Shown: positions 17,979 through 26,163 of the stretch, one piece after another
How positions within the stretch are numbered: the stretch's first letter is position 1
How the letters are laid out: every line of letters begins with the position of its first letter
The notes under the pieces: generated by a model
Database searches by the model: none
Seen by the model: the letters and a program-made list of their open reading frames with translations, nothing else
What the model was told of the DNA's origin: nothing
Origin: Cryptosporangium phraense
GTDB taxonomy: Bacteria; Actinomycetota; Actinomycetes; Mycobacteriales; Cryptosporangiaceae
Length of the DNA stretch: 64,000 bases
Assembly (NCBI RefSeq): GCF_006912135.1
Contig: NZ_VIRS01000003.1
Span: forward strand, 407,120-471,119
Direction of reading: 5' to 3'
Position numbers and translations under genes: made by a program

Positions 17979-18704
17979 ATGGTGAACGACACGCTGCGGC
18001 GCGCGCTCGCTGACTCGCGTCTCCGAGACGTTGACGTCGCGTCTCGTTTGGGCGTCGATCCCAAGACTGTGCAGCGTTGGGTAGCCGGCCGCATCCCCCA
18101 TGCTCGTCACCGTTGGGGGCTGGCCGACATGGTCGGCAAGCATGAGAACGATCTGTGGCCACACCTAGAGCACCTGGCCGGTGGAGCTTCGCAGGAGACG
18201 GTAGCGGTTTACCCCCATCGGGGTTCGGTCCCGCCGACGGTGTGGCGCTCGTTGTTCGGTGTCGCGCGTGATCGCATCGATGTCTTGGTCTACAGCGGCT
18301 TGTTCCTCGTCGAGGACGTCGAGCTGATGCGCCTGATCACCTCGCGGGCACGCGCCGGCGTCCGGGTGCGAATGGCGTTCGGCGACCCGGACAGCCCCTT
18401 CGTGCGCTCCCGTGGCGCGGAGGAAGGCATCGACGACGCCCTTGGCGCGAAGGTCCGTAGCGCGTTGGTGCTCTGCCGGCCGTTGCTTGACGCGCCGAAC
18501 GTGGAGATCCGACGGCACGCCACCGTCCTCTACAACTCGCTCTACCGAGCGGACGACGAGGTACTCGTTAATGCCCATGTCTACGGCGTCGGCGCGTCAC
18601 ATGCGCCCGTGTTTCACCTGCGCTCGACCGGGCCGGAATCGATGACCGCGACTTACCTGGAGAGTTTCGAACGAGTCTGGGCTATCGCGGAGCCCACGGT
18701 GTAG
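17979..18704 (+). CDS. DUF5919 helix-turn-helix regulator, copy 2
   Basis: The 241-aa protein is a paralogue of the 14263 gene, with the same HTH (VASRLGVDPKTVQRWVAGR) and DUF5919 motifs (VLVYSGLFLVED, AGVRVRMAFGDPDSP, YNSLYRADDEVLVNAHVYG, YLESFERVW). Most differences lie in the recognition helix and linker. ATG at 17979 is followed at once by GTG 17982; GGAGG at 17973-17977 is better spaced for the GTG. It is divergent from the GntR gene over the GGACGTCT repeats. Confidence 0.85.
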   Translation: MVNDTLRRALADSRLRDVDVASRLGVDPKTVQRWVAGRIPHARHRWGLADMVGKHENDLWPHLEHLAGGASQETVAVYPHRGSVPPTVWRSLFGVARDRIDVLVYSGLFLVEDVELMRLITSRARAGVRVRMAFGDPDSPFVRSRGAEEGIDDALGAKVRSALVLCRPLLDAPNVEIRRHATVLYNSLYRADDEVLVNAHVYGVGASHAPVFHLRSTGPESMTATYLESFERVWAIAEPTV

Positions 18705-18725
18705 CCAAGGCCAGCGGGACGCTAG

Positions 18726-18744
18726 GGACGTCTGCAGAACGTCC
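18726..18744. promoter_or_regulatory. GGACGT-N7-ACGTCC inverted repeat
   Basis: This inverted repeat lies between the second DUF5919 gene and the small-gene operon starting at 18826. It contains the same GGGACGTCT core as the two other arrays, so the small genes probably belong to the same regulon. Confidence 0.55.
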
Positions 18745-18825
18745 TTGAACGAGGTTCAGCCGTACCCGTCTCCTGGAGTCCACTCAAGTCGCATCACGAG
18801 GGCGGACTACTAGGAGGCATCAGCG

Positions 18826-19062
18826 ATGAATCAGCCAGCGAACGGGGCCGACGCCGACCGACCGTCGGTTCGGCCGCGGATCGCAGGCGCCGCCGAGGCT
18901 AGGCGCGAAGCCAACGGCGCACTCGCCGAGATCCTGGCGCGTCACGGTAGGCATCCGTCGGTCGACGAGTCGACCTGCGTTGTGTGCGGAGTGCCGTATC
19001 CGTGTGGCGAGCGACGAGCTGTCCAGTCCGCGCTAGGCACGGACGACAGGCAGGCCGTCTGA
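18826..19062 (+). CDS. Small zinc-finger-like AICE protein
   Basis: The 78-aa protein ends with a CVVCGVPYPCGERR motif (Cys-x2-Cys-x5-Cys), a compact cysteine cluster common in small Streptomyces mobile-element proteins of unknown role. AGGAGGC precedes the ATG at a normal distance. Its TGA overlaps the next ATG (TGATG), so the two are translationally coupled. Confidence 0.75.
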   Translation: MNQPANGADADRPSVRPRIAGAAEARREANGALAEILARHGRHPSVDESTCVVCGVPYPCGERRAVQSALGTDDRQAV

Positions 19063-19400
19063 TGCCTTTCGACGCGATCGTCCCCGCGCAGCGTTCGACG
19101 CAGTCCGGCCTTCACGACCACCGGCTGAGTCACGCTCGTGACCACCTCCCGATACTGGAAGAGGTAACCACGGTACAGAGACTTGCCGCGGTAGCCGTCC
19201 TGGAACGCCACGAGCCGCGCCTGACCGTCTTACAGCGCATCGCAGTCGTCGACGCCGCCGCGTACTGGGTCGAGAGCGCTGGGGGAGACGAGCTGGCATG
19301 GGCGCTTCTGGAAGCCGCATGTCGATCATCGATCGCTGCCGGCCGAACGTACGGCGCGCTCTTGAATACCGCCGGAAGGGCCAGCGCGGCAGCCCGTTGA
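19062..19400 (+). CDS. Hypothetical AICE protein
   Basis: The 112-aa protein is predicted to be mostly helical in its C-terminal half (LQRIAVVDAAAYWVESAGG ... LLEAACRSSIAAGRTYG), with no cysteines shared with the upstream gene. It is coupled to the preceding gene by a 1-nt overlap. I recognise no family; regulation together with the neighbouring small genes is likely. Confidence 0.65.
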   Translation: MPFDAIVPAQRSTQSGLHDHRLSHARDHLPILEEVTTVQRLAAVAVLERHEPRLTVLQRIAVVDAAAYWVESAGGDELAWALLEAACRSSIAAGRTYGALLNTAGRASAAAR

Positions 19401-19564
19401 CAGCACAACTCGTGCGTCGGCTGCCATGAGACCCCCGGCGATGCCTGATGCAGGCTCGGTCCGTCGGGTGACACGTCGGGACGGGACCAGCCAACCCCGG
19501 CAGCGTTGGTCCCGTCCTGGCTCAACTGCGCGTCCGATGAACCCATACCTTGGGAGACCTGACG

Positions 19565-19633
19565 ATGATGCACGGAATCGTGTGCCTTACCGACGCGTGG
19601 TCGGCAGCCGCTCTGTGGATGGTGGAGCGGTGA
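19565..19633 (+). CDS. 22-codon ORF coupled to the next gene
   Basis: A GGGAGA site precedes ATGATG, and the tiny frame (MMHGIVCLTDAWSAAAL...) ends in a TGA that overlaps the GTG of the next gene (GTGA). The arrangement suggests either a small protein or a translational-coupling leader. The evidence is only spacing and overlap. Confidence 0.35.
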   Translation: MMHGIVCLTDAWSAAALWMVER

Positions 19634-19869
19634 GCAGTGCGTCAAGCGACGAACGCTTCCCAATCCCGCCACGATGGCACCGCGAACTGGTATCGGAGGA
19701 CGTTGAGACGGCGCGCGGTCTTATTGACCTCCACTGCCCCCCGGGGAATGACCCCGACCGCCTCATCTGCGCGAGCGCGACGCACCTCGTCGTGGTGCCG
19801 TTTTGGCCTTGCAGGCAGCGACGTTGGGCGGAATGGGTCCTCGACCTAGCGCAACGCGGTGCCGTGTGA
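19630..19869 (+). CDS. Small hypothetical AICE protein
   Basis: The 79-aa protein (SSASSDERFPIPPRWHREL after the start) contains the phrase ASATHLVVVPFWPCRQRRWAEWV, rich in Trp and Arg. No family is recognised. It is translationally coupled to the 22-codon frame upstream and has the backbone's high G+C, in contrast to the cargo that begins just after it. Confidence 0.55.
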   Translation: MSSASSDERFPIPPRWHRELVSEDVETARGLIDLHCPPGNDPDRLICASATHLVVVPFWPCRQRRWAEWVLDLAQRGAV

Positions 19870-20011
19870 CTCTGGTATCGAGAGCCAATTGAAGTGTTAT
19901 CGTGGAAATGAACGTTCGCCGATTAAGGCAACACATGCGGTCGGCCGCCACACGGCGGATATTTCAGAGAGCATCTTTGCGAAGACTAAGGAGGGGCGAG
20001 AATTAGCTCTT

Positions 20012-21667
20012 TCAAACTATCTGAATGCGACACAGCGATGGGCGGACTTGACTGAGTCGCAGTCTCCTCGCGAAGTCGCGCAAATTCACTTTGCTGAATG
20101 TAGGCAAGTCATCTGGCAGGGACCGATTTTTCACATGCCCAATCGCGTAAGTGACGAACTTCGGTGTCGCCTCAGCAGTAGTGAGGAATGACGGATCCAG
20201 CTGTCGAACCGCCTCGTTGAAGTTCTTCCGGTAGATATTGTCGCTAGCCAACAGTTGAGCAGACACCAAGCCTTGTGAGAACAGATGACTCAGCGTCTGA
20301 CTCCCAGAGTATTTTTTGACATGGATAAGGTAGCCGTCTCTGTGAAGGAAATCGCACGACTCGACTTCATCACCGTCGCCAGGCCGGACGTCAACCGTGT
20401 CTAGGCAGAGTAGATCGGCCTTCGATACCTGTGCATTGTACTGAGTCTCCGACAAGTGCCTAGGCCAATCGGGGAGAGCAAGTATCGAAGTCACGTGGTC
20501 GATCTCGCTGAGATCGGAATTCAGTCGTTGCGTATAGTCCTCGTCTAGCGAGAACCATTTGCCAAGGGTCAAGATGTAGCGTGTATCGGCCGTTCCAACC
20601 TCAAATACGAGCCAGTCGCGGAGTGGCATCATTCCGCTTGCCGGCTCGCCGTCATCCCCGATGGCCATAAGCCGAACACTGCGGAGCGACGCCCGACCGT
20701 ACCGTCCGCCCATGTTTCCGAGCGCTATTTCCAGCCCACTCAGCGATGCTGAATCGAGTACTTCGGATGCCCCATCCTCATCCCTCCCGCGGAATATTTG
20801 CATATGATCTACGGTGTCCATATTAACTGAATCGGGAGGTGAGAACTCAAGCACGTACTCAGAGAGTTGTGCCAGTCTCTGGTCTTTGAGATGCCTACGT
20901 ATTGATTGCGCGGAAGTTGGAAAAATCGCCGCAGCAAGCAGGGTCTCCAAATCCTCGACGAGAGGATCTTTCGACCGCAGCGGAACGAGCGCATCGACGA
21001 ATTGAAGTTCCTCAGTGGGCTGAAGCCGTTCCACCTCTTCTAGCATAGATCTAAGCGCCTCGGCGATCTCGTTCAAGTTCGTCTCAGCTTTGAAGGCAAT
21101 CGAGTCTGTGGCGATAAAGATTCCGCTTTCACCAATTTCAATTCCGTCTGAGTTGAGCCTTCCTGCGAGCTTTCGCACGAACTCTCCGTCGAGCGGAACA
21201 TCAAAGTCTCGTAGTCCACCGCCAAATGGTATTTGGACGGACTGAGTTCGGCTGGATGCACCGACACGACGGCTGCGAAAATCGCTCAAACCGTCTGGTT
21301 CTAGCCGTCTCGCCGCGAACCTCAAGCCAAAGTTTGCCTCTACTTTCGCCCAATCGAGCGTAGAACTCCCGTAGCCGAAGCAGACAGCGAAGAATCTCCC
21401 GTCAACAGGCAAGAATATGACAAAACGATTTGACATATTCATCGCTTGGCTTAGCCCCGGGAAGTATTCAGCGAGCGCACTTGCCCATGGCGGGGATTTC
21501 TCCGACCGTGCGCGAAAATAGGCCACCATGCCAACTGGGGCGCTACCGGTTACGGGGAGGGGATCCATCGGTTGACTGCCGCCGGGGCGATACTTGGCAC
21601 GCAGCGCAAGTACGGGCTCACTAAGTCCGTCACGAAGTAGATAGCAATTGAACCGAAGTTTTGCCAC
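20012..21667 (-). CDS. DUF6119 / TIGR04141 family protein
   Basis: The 551-aa protein matches the sporadically distributed TIGR04141/DUF6119 family. Shared features are an AKLRFNCYLLRDG start, GRFFAVCFGYGSSTLDW followed by EANFGLRFAARRL, the late LIHVKKYSGSQTLSHLFSQG motif, and a DLPTFSKVNLRDFARRLR ending. The function is not established. GTG 21667 was chosen because it matches the family N-terminus and follows GGGGGAG; the frame opens 12 codons earlier. G+C is near 50%, much lower than the chromosome. It lies downstream of the nuclease gene on the same strand with a 523-bp gap. Confidence 0.82.
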   Translation of the reverse strand: MAKLRFNCYLLRDGLSEPVLALRAKYRPGGSQPMDPLPVTGSAPVGMVAYFRARSEKSPPWASALAEYFPGLSQAMNMSNRFVIFLPVDGRFFAVCFGYGSSTLDWAKVEANFGLRFAARRLEPDGLSDFRSRRVGASSRTQSVQIPFGGGLRDFDVPLDGEFVRKLAGRLNSDGIEIGESGIFIATDSIAFKAETNLNEIAEALRSMLEEVERLQPTEELQFVDALVPLRSKDPLVEDLETLLAAAIFPTSAQSIRRHLKDQRLAQLSEYVLEFSPPDSVNMDTVDHMQIFRGRDEDGASEVLDSASLSGLEIALGNMGGRYGRASLRSVRLMAIGDDGEPASGMMPLRDWLVFEVGTADTRYILTLGKWFSLDEDYTQRLNSDLSEIDHVTSILALPDWPRHLSETQYNAQVSKADLLCLDTVDVRPGDGDEVESCDFLHRDGYLIHVKKYSGSQTLSHLFSQGLVSAQLLASDNIYRKNFNEAVRQLDPSFLTTAEATPKFVTYAIGHVKNRSLPDDLPTFSKVNLRDFARRLRLSQVRPSLCRIQIV

Positions 21668-22190
21668 GCGCTCCCCCGAGTCCGATCGGCCATCTAAGCT
21701 CACCGATCACGCAGTAGGACGAATCAGCGACACCGTGTGTGATTCTAGGGCCAATAGCGGCCCGAGGTATAGATGGCACGAAGGTATGAGGCGAATGTGC
21801 TTGACCGAGAGCGCGGACGAGAGCCTCTGCGGTGAGTGCCAGGGCTCGGACGTTAAGGCATCCCGGGCCTCATCGGCGGGCTGGTACCGCAGTACTCGGC
21901 AGCCCATGCCGTGCCCGCCGACCCACCCGGTGCTGGCCCGCCTGACGCCCGTATCCGTTCAAACAGCCGATGCGGCGACCCGCAGTCCTTATAGCTGGTT
22001 GGAAGCTTGCATATGCTGGTGTAGCTCTTAGGTCGGCCGTAGCGCGCGTCTCTAATCTCAAGCGACAATTCCGGGCATACGATAGATGCCGGTGTGCTTA
22101 TGGTCCGGCCCGACTCATGCGAATCGTTGTGGTGGATTCACCCAGCGGCGCGCCCTGCACGCCCGATAGTTCCTCCGCCGGCATCTTCGC
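21668..22190. other. Gap between the nuclease and DUF6119 genes
   Basis: These 523 bp have several short frames on both strands (up to 127 codons) but none with a ribosome site, family resemblance or consistent codon use. The region is likely to hold the DUF6119 promoter. It could also be the remains of a third module gene. Confidence 0.4.
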
Positions 22191-24326
22191 TCAGTCATCC
22201 TCTCTGCTGGCGAAGACCTCAATTTGATCAGCCAAGGCTCGTAGCCGACGGGCTATATTGCGGGGATCGTCGGCGATCGCGTATAGGATCTCCCGATTTT
22301 CGCCACGGACCTCGCGAGCGGCCGATATAGTTGGATGAGTAAGCAGATTTAGCTTTGCGACAATTTGCTCACTCGTGGGCCTGAACGGAAGGTCAGTAGA
22401 GCGCAGTGCAAAGCGAAGATTTGCGGGCGACGCGGACCCGCGAGCCTCTGGGTCATCTTCGGTAGCCTCACTCTGCAGGACTGAAATGATCGCTGCTGTC
22501 AGAGCTAGGTCATTTTTTAGAGAATCGGCACTTTCCTGCAGTCCTGAGAGATTCGTTAAGCTCGGGTCGAACGCATTGCGGAGCTGGTGCAATGTTAGTG
22601 GCGTGCGGGAGTGTTCCTGAAGCAGGGACGATAGGTCTTCAATAGTGATCACCGCCATGCCGTTCGACGCGGCGGATTCCATTACACTCTTCGGAAATTT
22701 TACTCCGACAACAGCCGCATAACTCGCGGCGTTCCGCTTCCGATGCCTCTTTATGGCCTCGAAGTTGATTTGTCCCTCCGGAACGGATCCTTGTGATGTG
22801 GACTTGACTTCAATGATCGCCGAATAGCGAGAGTCCGCTGGCAGATCGGCAGTTACTAGTACGTCGGTGTCACTTTGGCCGCTAATGTGCTTCGCCCGAA
22901 GTCCGAGCATTTCGAATGCATCCCGAACAGCGATTTCGAACTCTTTGTCCCGACTACCAATTGTGCCGAAAGTTTGCAAGCGATTCAGAATATCCTCGGT
23001 GGCGACCATCGACGGATCTCGTTCCTCTGATTCTGGGTCGTCCGCAGCCGCACCGTTAGAGCTTGTAGGAACAAGAGAACTCTCCTGCAATGGCAGCTCG
23101 CTTAACAGTTCCTCGCCGAGGGCTGTCAGTCTCGATCGAGATTTGTCAAACCTTTCGAGGAAGCCGCAATCTGCGAGAAGGGCGACTCTTGTTCGGATTT
23201 CGGAGTTTTCGCCACTGAATTGATAGCGAGATCGGGCTATCGCAAGCAGTTGAGAAGTCGACACAAGATCGCGAGATGCCTCAAGAAGTTCACCGATGAA
23301 CGCAAATTTCGAGTGTAAGAAGCGGATCAGGTCTGCCTCGCGACCGACTGCTAAGCACGCGTATGCCAGCTCTGTTGGACCATATTTGTTGTAAGCAATC
23401 AGTTCGATAAAGTCAAGGTGACGGAGAGAGTGAAGCATTGAATTAAAGGAGCCTGCGCCGACCCCTAGTTCCCGGTCAGCGCTATCGCGGAACTCGTCCA
23501 CCGTTGCACCTACGTCGATGAGTCCTACAGCCTTTCTGAGTCCTTCTAGAGCTGTTAGCCGCGTCGCAACGGATCCGGAGGCAGAGCGGTTCGCGCCTCG
23601 GGGTATATATCCGATAGGTTCTTTCCGGTTAATCAAAGATGATGGTGTGATCGCCAGCAGTCGCTCCAATACCACGGTCGACGCTTTTTGTACCGCGCTA
23701 TTCGCCTTCGGATCAGACATGCTTTGACCCGCGGCCTCCTCACTTGTAGCAAGTGTTAGCTTGGCAAGGAGCGTACTGCCGGATTCTGTTAGAACGATTT
23801 TCCGACCCCAAATCTCGACCATTCCGAGGGAACGCAGCCAAGCCAATCGTCTGCGGATCGGGTCTTGCTTCTCCCATGAGAGTACGTACTTAGATCTTGC
23901 CGCTCGTAAGAGATCGGCCTGTGTCGTATTATCGCCGACTTCATTTAGAAGCTCACCAATAAACTTGCATTGATTATGCAAGTGAACTGCTAGAGCGGAC
24001 CCGTTGGAAGTGTTGATGAACCATTGACGGGAAAATGCAGTCGGATGCCAGGCTTCTCCAATCCGAACCACGATGCCCATTGGAGACAGTTGTCGTCGGC
24101 ACAGTTCGTCCGCAGAAGTCTCAATAGCTTCACCCATTGCGGTGGTTATCAAAAGATTGCTTTCACGAGCCGCTGGCAGTTGACCCAAGATCTGAACGAG
24201 ACAATCTACTTGGAAGGTCGTCCCGCCTGGCAATATGCCAACCGTATTAGAGCGCTCGCTCCACGGCCTCGGGGAAGTGATTTGAGGATCGTGCCGCTCT
24301 GCGGCATCCCCTTCGATTTCGGACAT
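22191..24326 (-). CDS. PD-(D/E)XK nuclease with duplicated winged-helix block (restriction-like)
   Basis: The 711-aa protein has two copies of a helical/winged-helix unit. Residues about 116-190 (LHNQCKFIGELLNEV ... LTESGSTLLAKL) match about 336-410 (LHSKFAFIGELLEAS ... LTALGEELLSEL). A Mrr/FokI-like catalytic domain at about 455-575 has Glu463, Asp488 in QSDTDVLV, Glu506-x-Lys508 in IIEVKS and Gln519. A C-terminal helical domain of about 130 residues follows. I infer a DNA-cleaving defence effector with winged-helix DNA-reading modules; no methyltransferase is nearby. ATG 24326 was chosen, although the frame stays open upstream into the recombinase relic by chance. G+C is low. Confidence 0.8.
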   Translation of the reverse strand: MSEIEGDAAERHDPQITSPRPWSERSNTVGILPGGTTFQVDCLVQILGQLPAARESNLLITTAMGEAIETSADELCRRQLSPMGIVVRIGEAWHPTAFSRQWFINTSNGSALAVHLHNQCKFIGELLNEVGDNTTQADLLRAARSKYVLSWEKQDPIRRRLAWLRSLGMVEIWGRKIVLTESGSTLLAKLTLATSEEAAGQSMSDPKANSAVQKASTVVLERLLAITPSSLINRKEPIGYIPRGANRSASGSVATRLTALEGLRKAVGLIDVGATVDEFRDSADRELGVGAGSFNSMLHSLRHLDFIELIAYNKYGPTELAYACLAVGREADLIRFLHSKFAFIGELLEASRDLVSTSQLLAIARSRYQFSGENSEIRTRVALLADCGFLERFDKSRSRLTALGEELLSELPLQESSLVPTSSNGAAADDPESEERDPSMVATEDILNRLQTFGTIGSRDKEFEIAVRDAFEMLGLRAKHISGQSDTDVLVTADLPADSRYSAIIEVKSTSQGSVPEGQINFEAIKRHRKRNAASYAAVVGVKFPKSVMESAASNGMAVITIEDLSSLLQEHSRTPLTLHQLRNAFDPSLTNLSGLQESADSLKNDLALTAAIISVLQSEATEDDPEARGSASPANLRFALRSTDLPFRPTSEQIVAKLNLLTHPTISAAREVRGENREILYAIADDPRNIARRLRALADQIEVFASREDD

Positions 24327-24476
24327 TAGGCGATGATATCCGAGCAGCACGGTGTATCGAGTTGTTAGTCGACGTTGTTGTCGCCCCCAGGGTGAAGGCG
24401 TGGCAGCCCACGCTGTTACACGAGGCCTATCTCTGCGGTCAACGCTAACAACCGTGTGCTCATGGTTCGGCTCGGT

Positions 24477-24490
24477 CCTCGGACACAATC
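24477..24490 (+). repeat. attR core direct repeat
   Basis: This is an exact copy of the 14-bp repeat at 10102-10115. The 12 bases before it (starting GTTC) align in register with the tRNA T-arm but with several mismatches. It lies 150 bp from the nuclease start and directly abuts the second recombinase relic. Confidence 0.8.
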
Positions 24491-24965
24491 CTTTAGCATG
24501 TGGCCTTCGGGCCTGGCTTGGGCCGTGACGATCTTCCGGCCGGGTGGTAGGTCGAATTCGTTTCAGACTCCGGTAGATCTGTGCCCGGGCGGCCGGGTCG
24601 GCGTCGATCAGGCTGCGGCGGATGCCGCCCAGCGCGTCTATCTCGTCGGTCGTCATCCGCTGGCGTCCGATCGGCTCTCGGCCTTCGCCTCTGCTTGCAC
24701 GCGTTCGGCCTGGACTTCGGCGGTCCACTGCTGGACGAGTACGGGGTCAGTGCCGGCCTCCAGCGCAGCGCGGTACTGCTGGAGCCGCTGCCCGCAGGAC
24801 TGGATCGCTTCCTTGGCTGAGGCAAGGGCAGCATCGTCGGTGTTGTCCTCCGCCTCGCTCAGGGCGGTGAGCGTCTCGGTCAGGTTGGCGGGTGCGAAAT
24901 CCCCGGCCTCGGTGGTGGTTGCGGCCGTGATTGAAGGTGCCTTCATCGGCCGCGCAGCCCGCACC
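24491..24965 (-). pseudogene. Second, frameshifted serine recombinase relic
   Basis: The minus strand encodes pieces closely similar to the 10092 recombinase. GTFNHGRNHH corresponds to the zinc-ribbon GNFNHDRPHY, then LTETLTALSEAEDN ... AALASAKEAIQSCGQRLQ, and after a frameshift near 24700, GRQRMTTDEIDALGGIRRSL. The catalytic domain and most of the recombinase domain are missing, and a deletion lies between the zinc-ribbon piece and the coiled coil. Its 3' end abuts attR exactly as the first copy abuts attL, which marks a second integration at the same tRNA. Confidence 0.85.
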
Positions 24966-25356
24966 GCGCGCGGCCGGCGACGAGACACTGCTGTTCGGTG
25001 GTAACCGGTGGTTCGGTCGAGCACGGTGGTTCGAGCGGAGCGGCGTCGTAGTAGCGACGCTACCTCCGCACGTGCAACTGCTGATCGGAACCCGCCGCTC
25101 GTGCTGCGATGGATCATCCGGGATACGGGGTGTCTCGAGCGGAGTAACGCTTTGGGCGGATGCACCATTAGCAAAAGACGCCGCCGGCCATCGACGCCGG
25201 GCAGCTGGCCGTGGGCGAGTGGGTGGGGAGTCCGAACGGTATCCCGCCAGGATTGGCACCAGTCGTGGGACCAGCGTGAAGGCTTCGTACATGCCGAAGC
25301 CGGTGATCAGCGACCCGCGCGTCGATGTGACGACGCCGGACACCGCTGACCTCCGG
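24966..25356. other. Stretch between the recombinase relic and the methyltransferase
   Basis: I see no supportable gene in these 390 bp. Short frames exist on both strands without ribosome sites. It is probably what is left of the second element's body; I did not find a third copy of the 14-bp repeat here. Confidence 0.35.
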
Positions 25357-26163
25357 TCAGGGCTTGAACGCTACACCGCCGCTCATCTGCACGTTCACGT
25401 CCTCGGCCGCGGCGGCTGCTTCGTCGTCAGGCCGCCAGCGGTTGACCAGGACCACGCCGGGCTCGACGAGGTCCAGGCCCCGGAACAGGGCCCGCACTTC
25501 GTCGTCGGTACGAGGTTTGGCGGGAATTCCCCCTGACGTGTACCGCGCGGCGGCGGCGACTGCTTGGGGGTTGTGCGCGGTCACCGTCGAGATCGCCAGT
25601 GCGCTGCCCGGTGCGAGGGCGGTTAGGAGCGTGTCGACGATCCGGTGGGCCTCGGCCTCATCGGTGACGAACTGCAGGATCGCGATGAGGCAGAGCCCGA
25701 CGGGTTTGCTCAGGTCGAGGGTGTCGAGCACCTCGGGCGACGCGAGGAGTCCTTCCGGGTTCCGCACGTCGCCGTCGAGGTAGGCGGTTCGGCCTTCCGA
25801 GGTCGAGGTGAGCAGCGCACGGGCGTGGACCGAGACGATCGGGTCGTTGTCGATGTAGACCACACGTGCGGTCGGATCGACCTGCTGGACGACGTTGTGC
25901 AGGTTCGGCGACGTGGGTAGACCGGCGCCGATGTCGAGGAACTGCCGGACGCCCTGCTGTGCGAGGAAACGCGCGGCGCGGGCCATGTACGTGCGGTTGG
26001 CGCGCATCGAGATGGGCAGCCCGGGTGATGCCTCCAGGATCCGCGCGGCGGCGCTGCGGTCGGCGGCGAAGTTGTCTTTGCCTCCGAGCAGGTAGTCATA
26101 GACCCGCGCGGAATGCGGAACCTCGGAGTTGAGATCAACTGACACGAGAAGAACGTAGCCCAC
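25357..26163 (-). CDS. SAM_MT (DUF574-type) S-adenosylmethionine methyltransferase
   Basis: The 268-aa protein matches the actinobacterial PF04672 family: PHSARVYDYLLGGKDNFAADR at the start (core ARVYDYLLGGKDNF), QFLDIGAGLPTSPNLH, RVVYIDNDPIV, DGDVRNPEGLL and a late LFRGLDLVEPGVV. These enzymes are abundant in actinomycetes and their targets are mostly unknown. The start at 26163 is a GTG; another in-frame GTG at 26145 is equally possible because neither has a strong ribosome site. Confidence 0.9.
   Translation of the reverse strand: MGYVLLVSVDLNSEVPHSARVYDYLLGGKDNFAADRSAAARILEASPGLPISMRANRTYMARAARFLAQQGVRQFLDIGAGLPTSPNLHNVVQQVDPTARVVYIDNDPIVSVHARALLTSTSEGRTAYLDGDVRNPEGLLASPEVLDTLDLSKPVGLCLIAILQFVTDEAEAHRIVDTLLTALAPGSALAISTVTAHNPQAVAAAARYTSGGIPAKPRTDDEVRALFRGLDLVEPGVVLVNRWRPDDEAAAAAEDVNVQMSGGVAFKP

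Larger units (their letters stand above)
10104..24490. mobile_element. Defective AICE-like integrative element in tRNA-Leu
   Basis: The segment between the two 14-bp repeats carries, on the minus strand, the characteristic AICE order of a small Cys-rich protein, a SpdB-like membrane peptide, a DUF2637 Spd protein, a small protein and FtsK/Tra. A recombinase remnant lies next to the tRNA. Regulators (two DUF5919 proteins, GntR), NUDIX and HD genes follow. A deletion near 11280 removed the FtsK C-terminus, any replication initiator and excisionase, and the recombinase catalytic domain, so self-mobility is unlikely. The distal 4.5 kb (20.0-24.3 kb) is clearly lower in G+C than the backbone and carries a nuclease and a DUF6119 gene. 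Confidence 0.85.

Noticed and set aside
19859..20191. A 110-codon plus-strand frame at the 3' end of the DUF6119 gene
   Set aside because: It looks partly protein-like (SIFAKTKEGRELALSNYL), but more than half is antisense to the DUF6119 C-terminus, and it lacks a ribosome site.
21648..22068. Several short frames between the nuclease and DUF6119 genes, including Cys-containing ones
   Set aside because: They overlap each other on both strands and have neither ribosome sites nor family resemblance.
22191..24728. An 845-codon frame that fuses the recombinase relic in frame to the nuclease
   Set aside because: The frame crosses the att repeat by chance; the recombinase part is a pseudogene and the intervening stretch has no coding character, so the nuclease is started at 24326.
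24931..25536. A 201-codon plus-strand frame right of the recombinase relic
   Set aside because: It overlaps the methyltransferase gene in antisense and has no recognisable domain.
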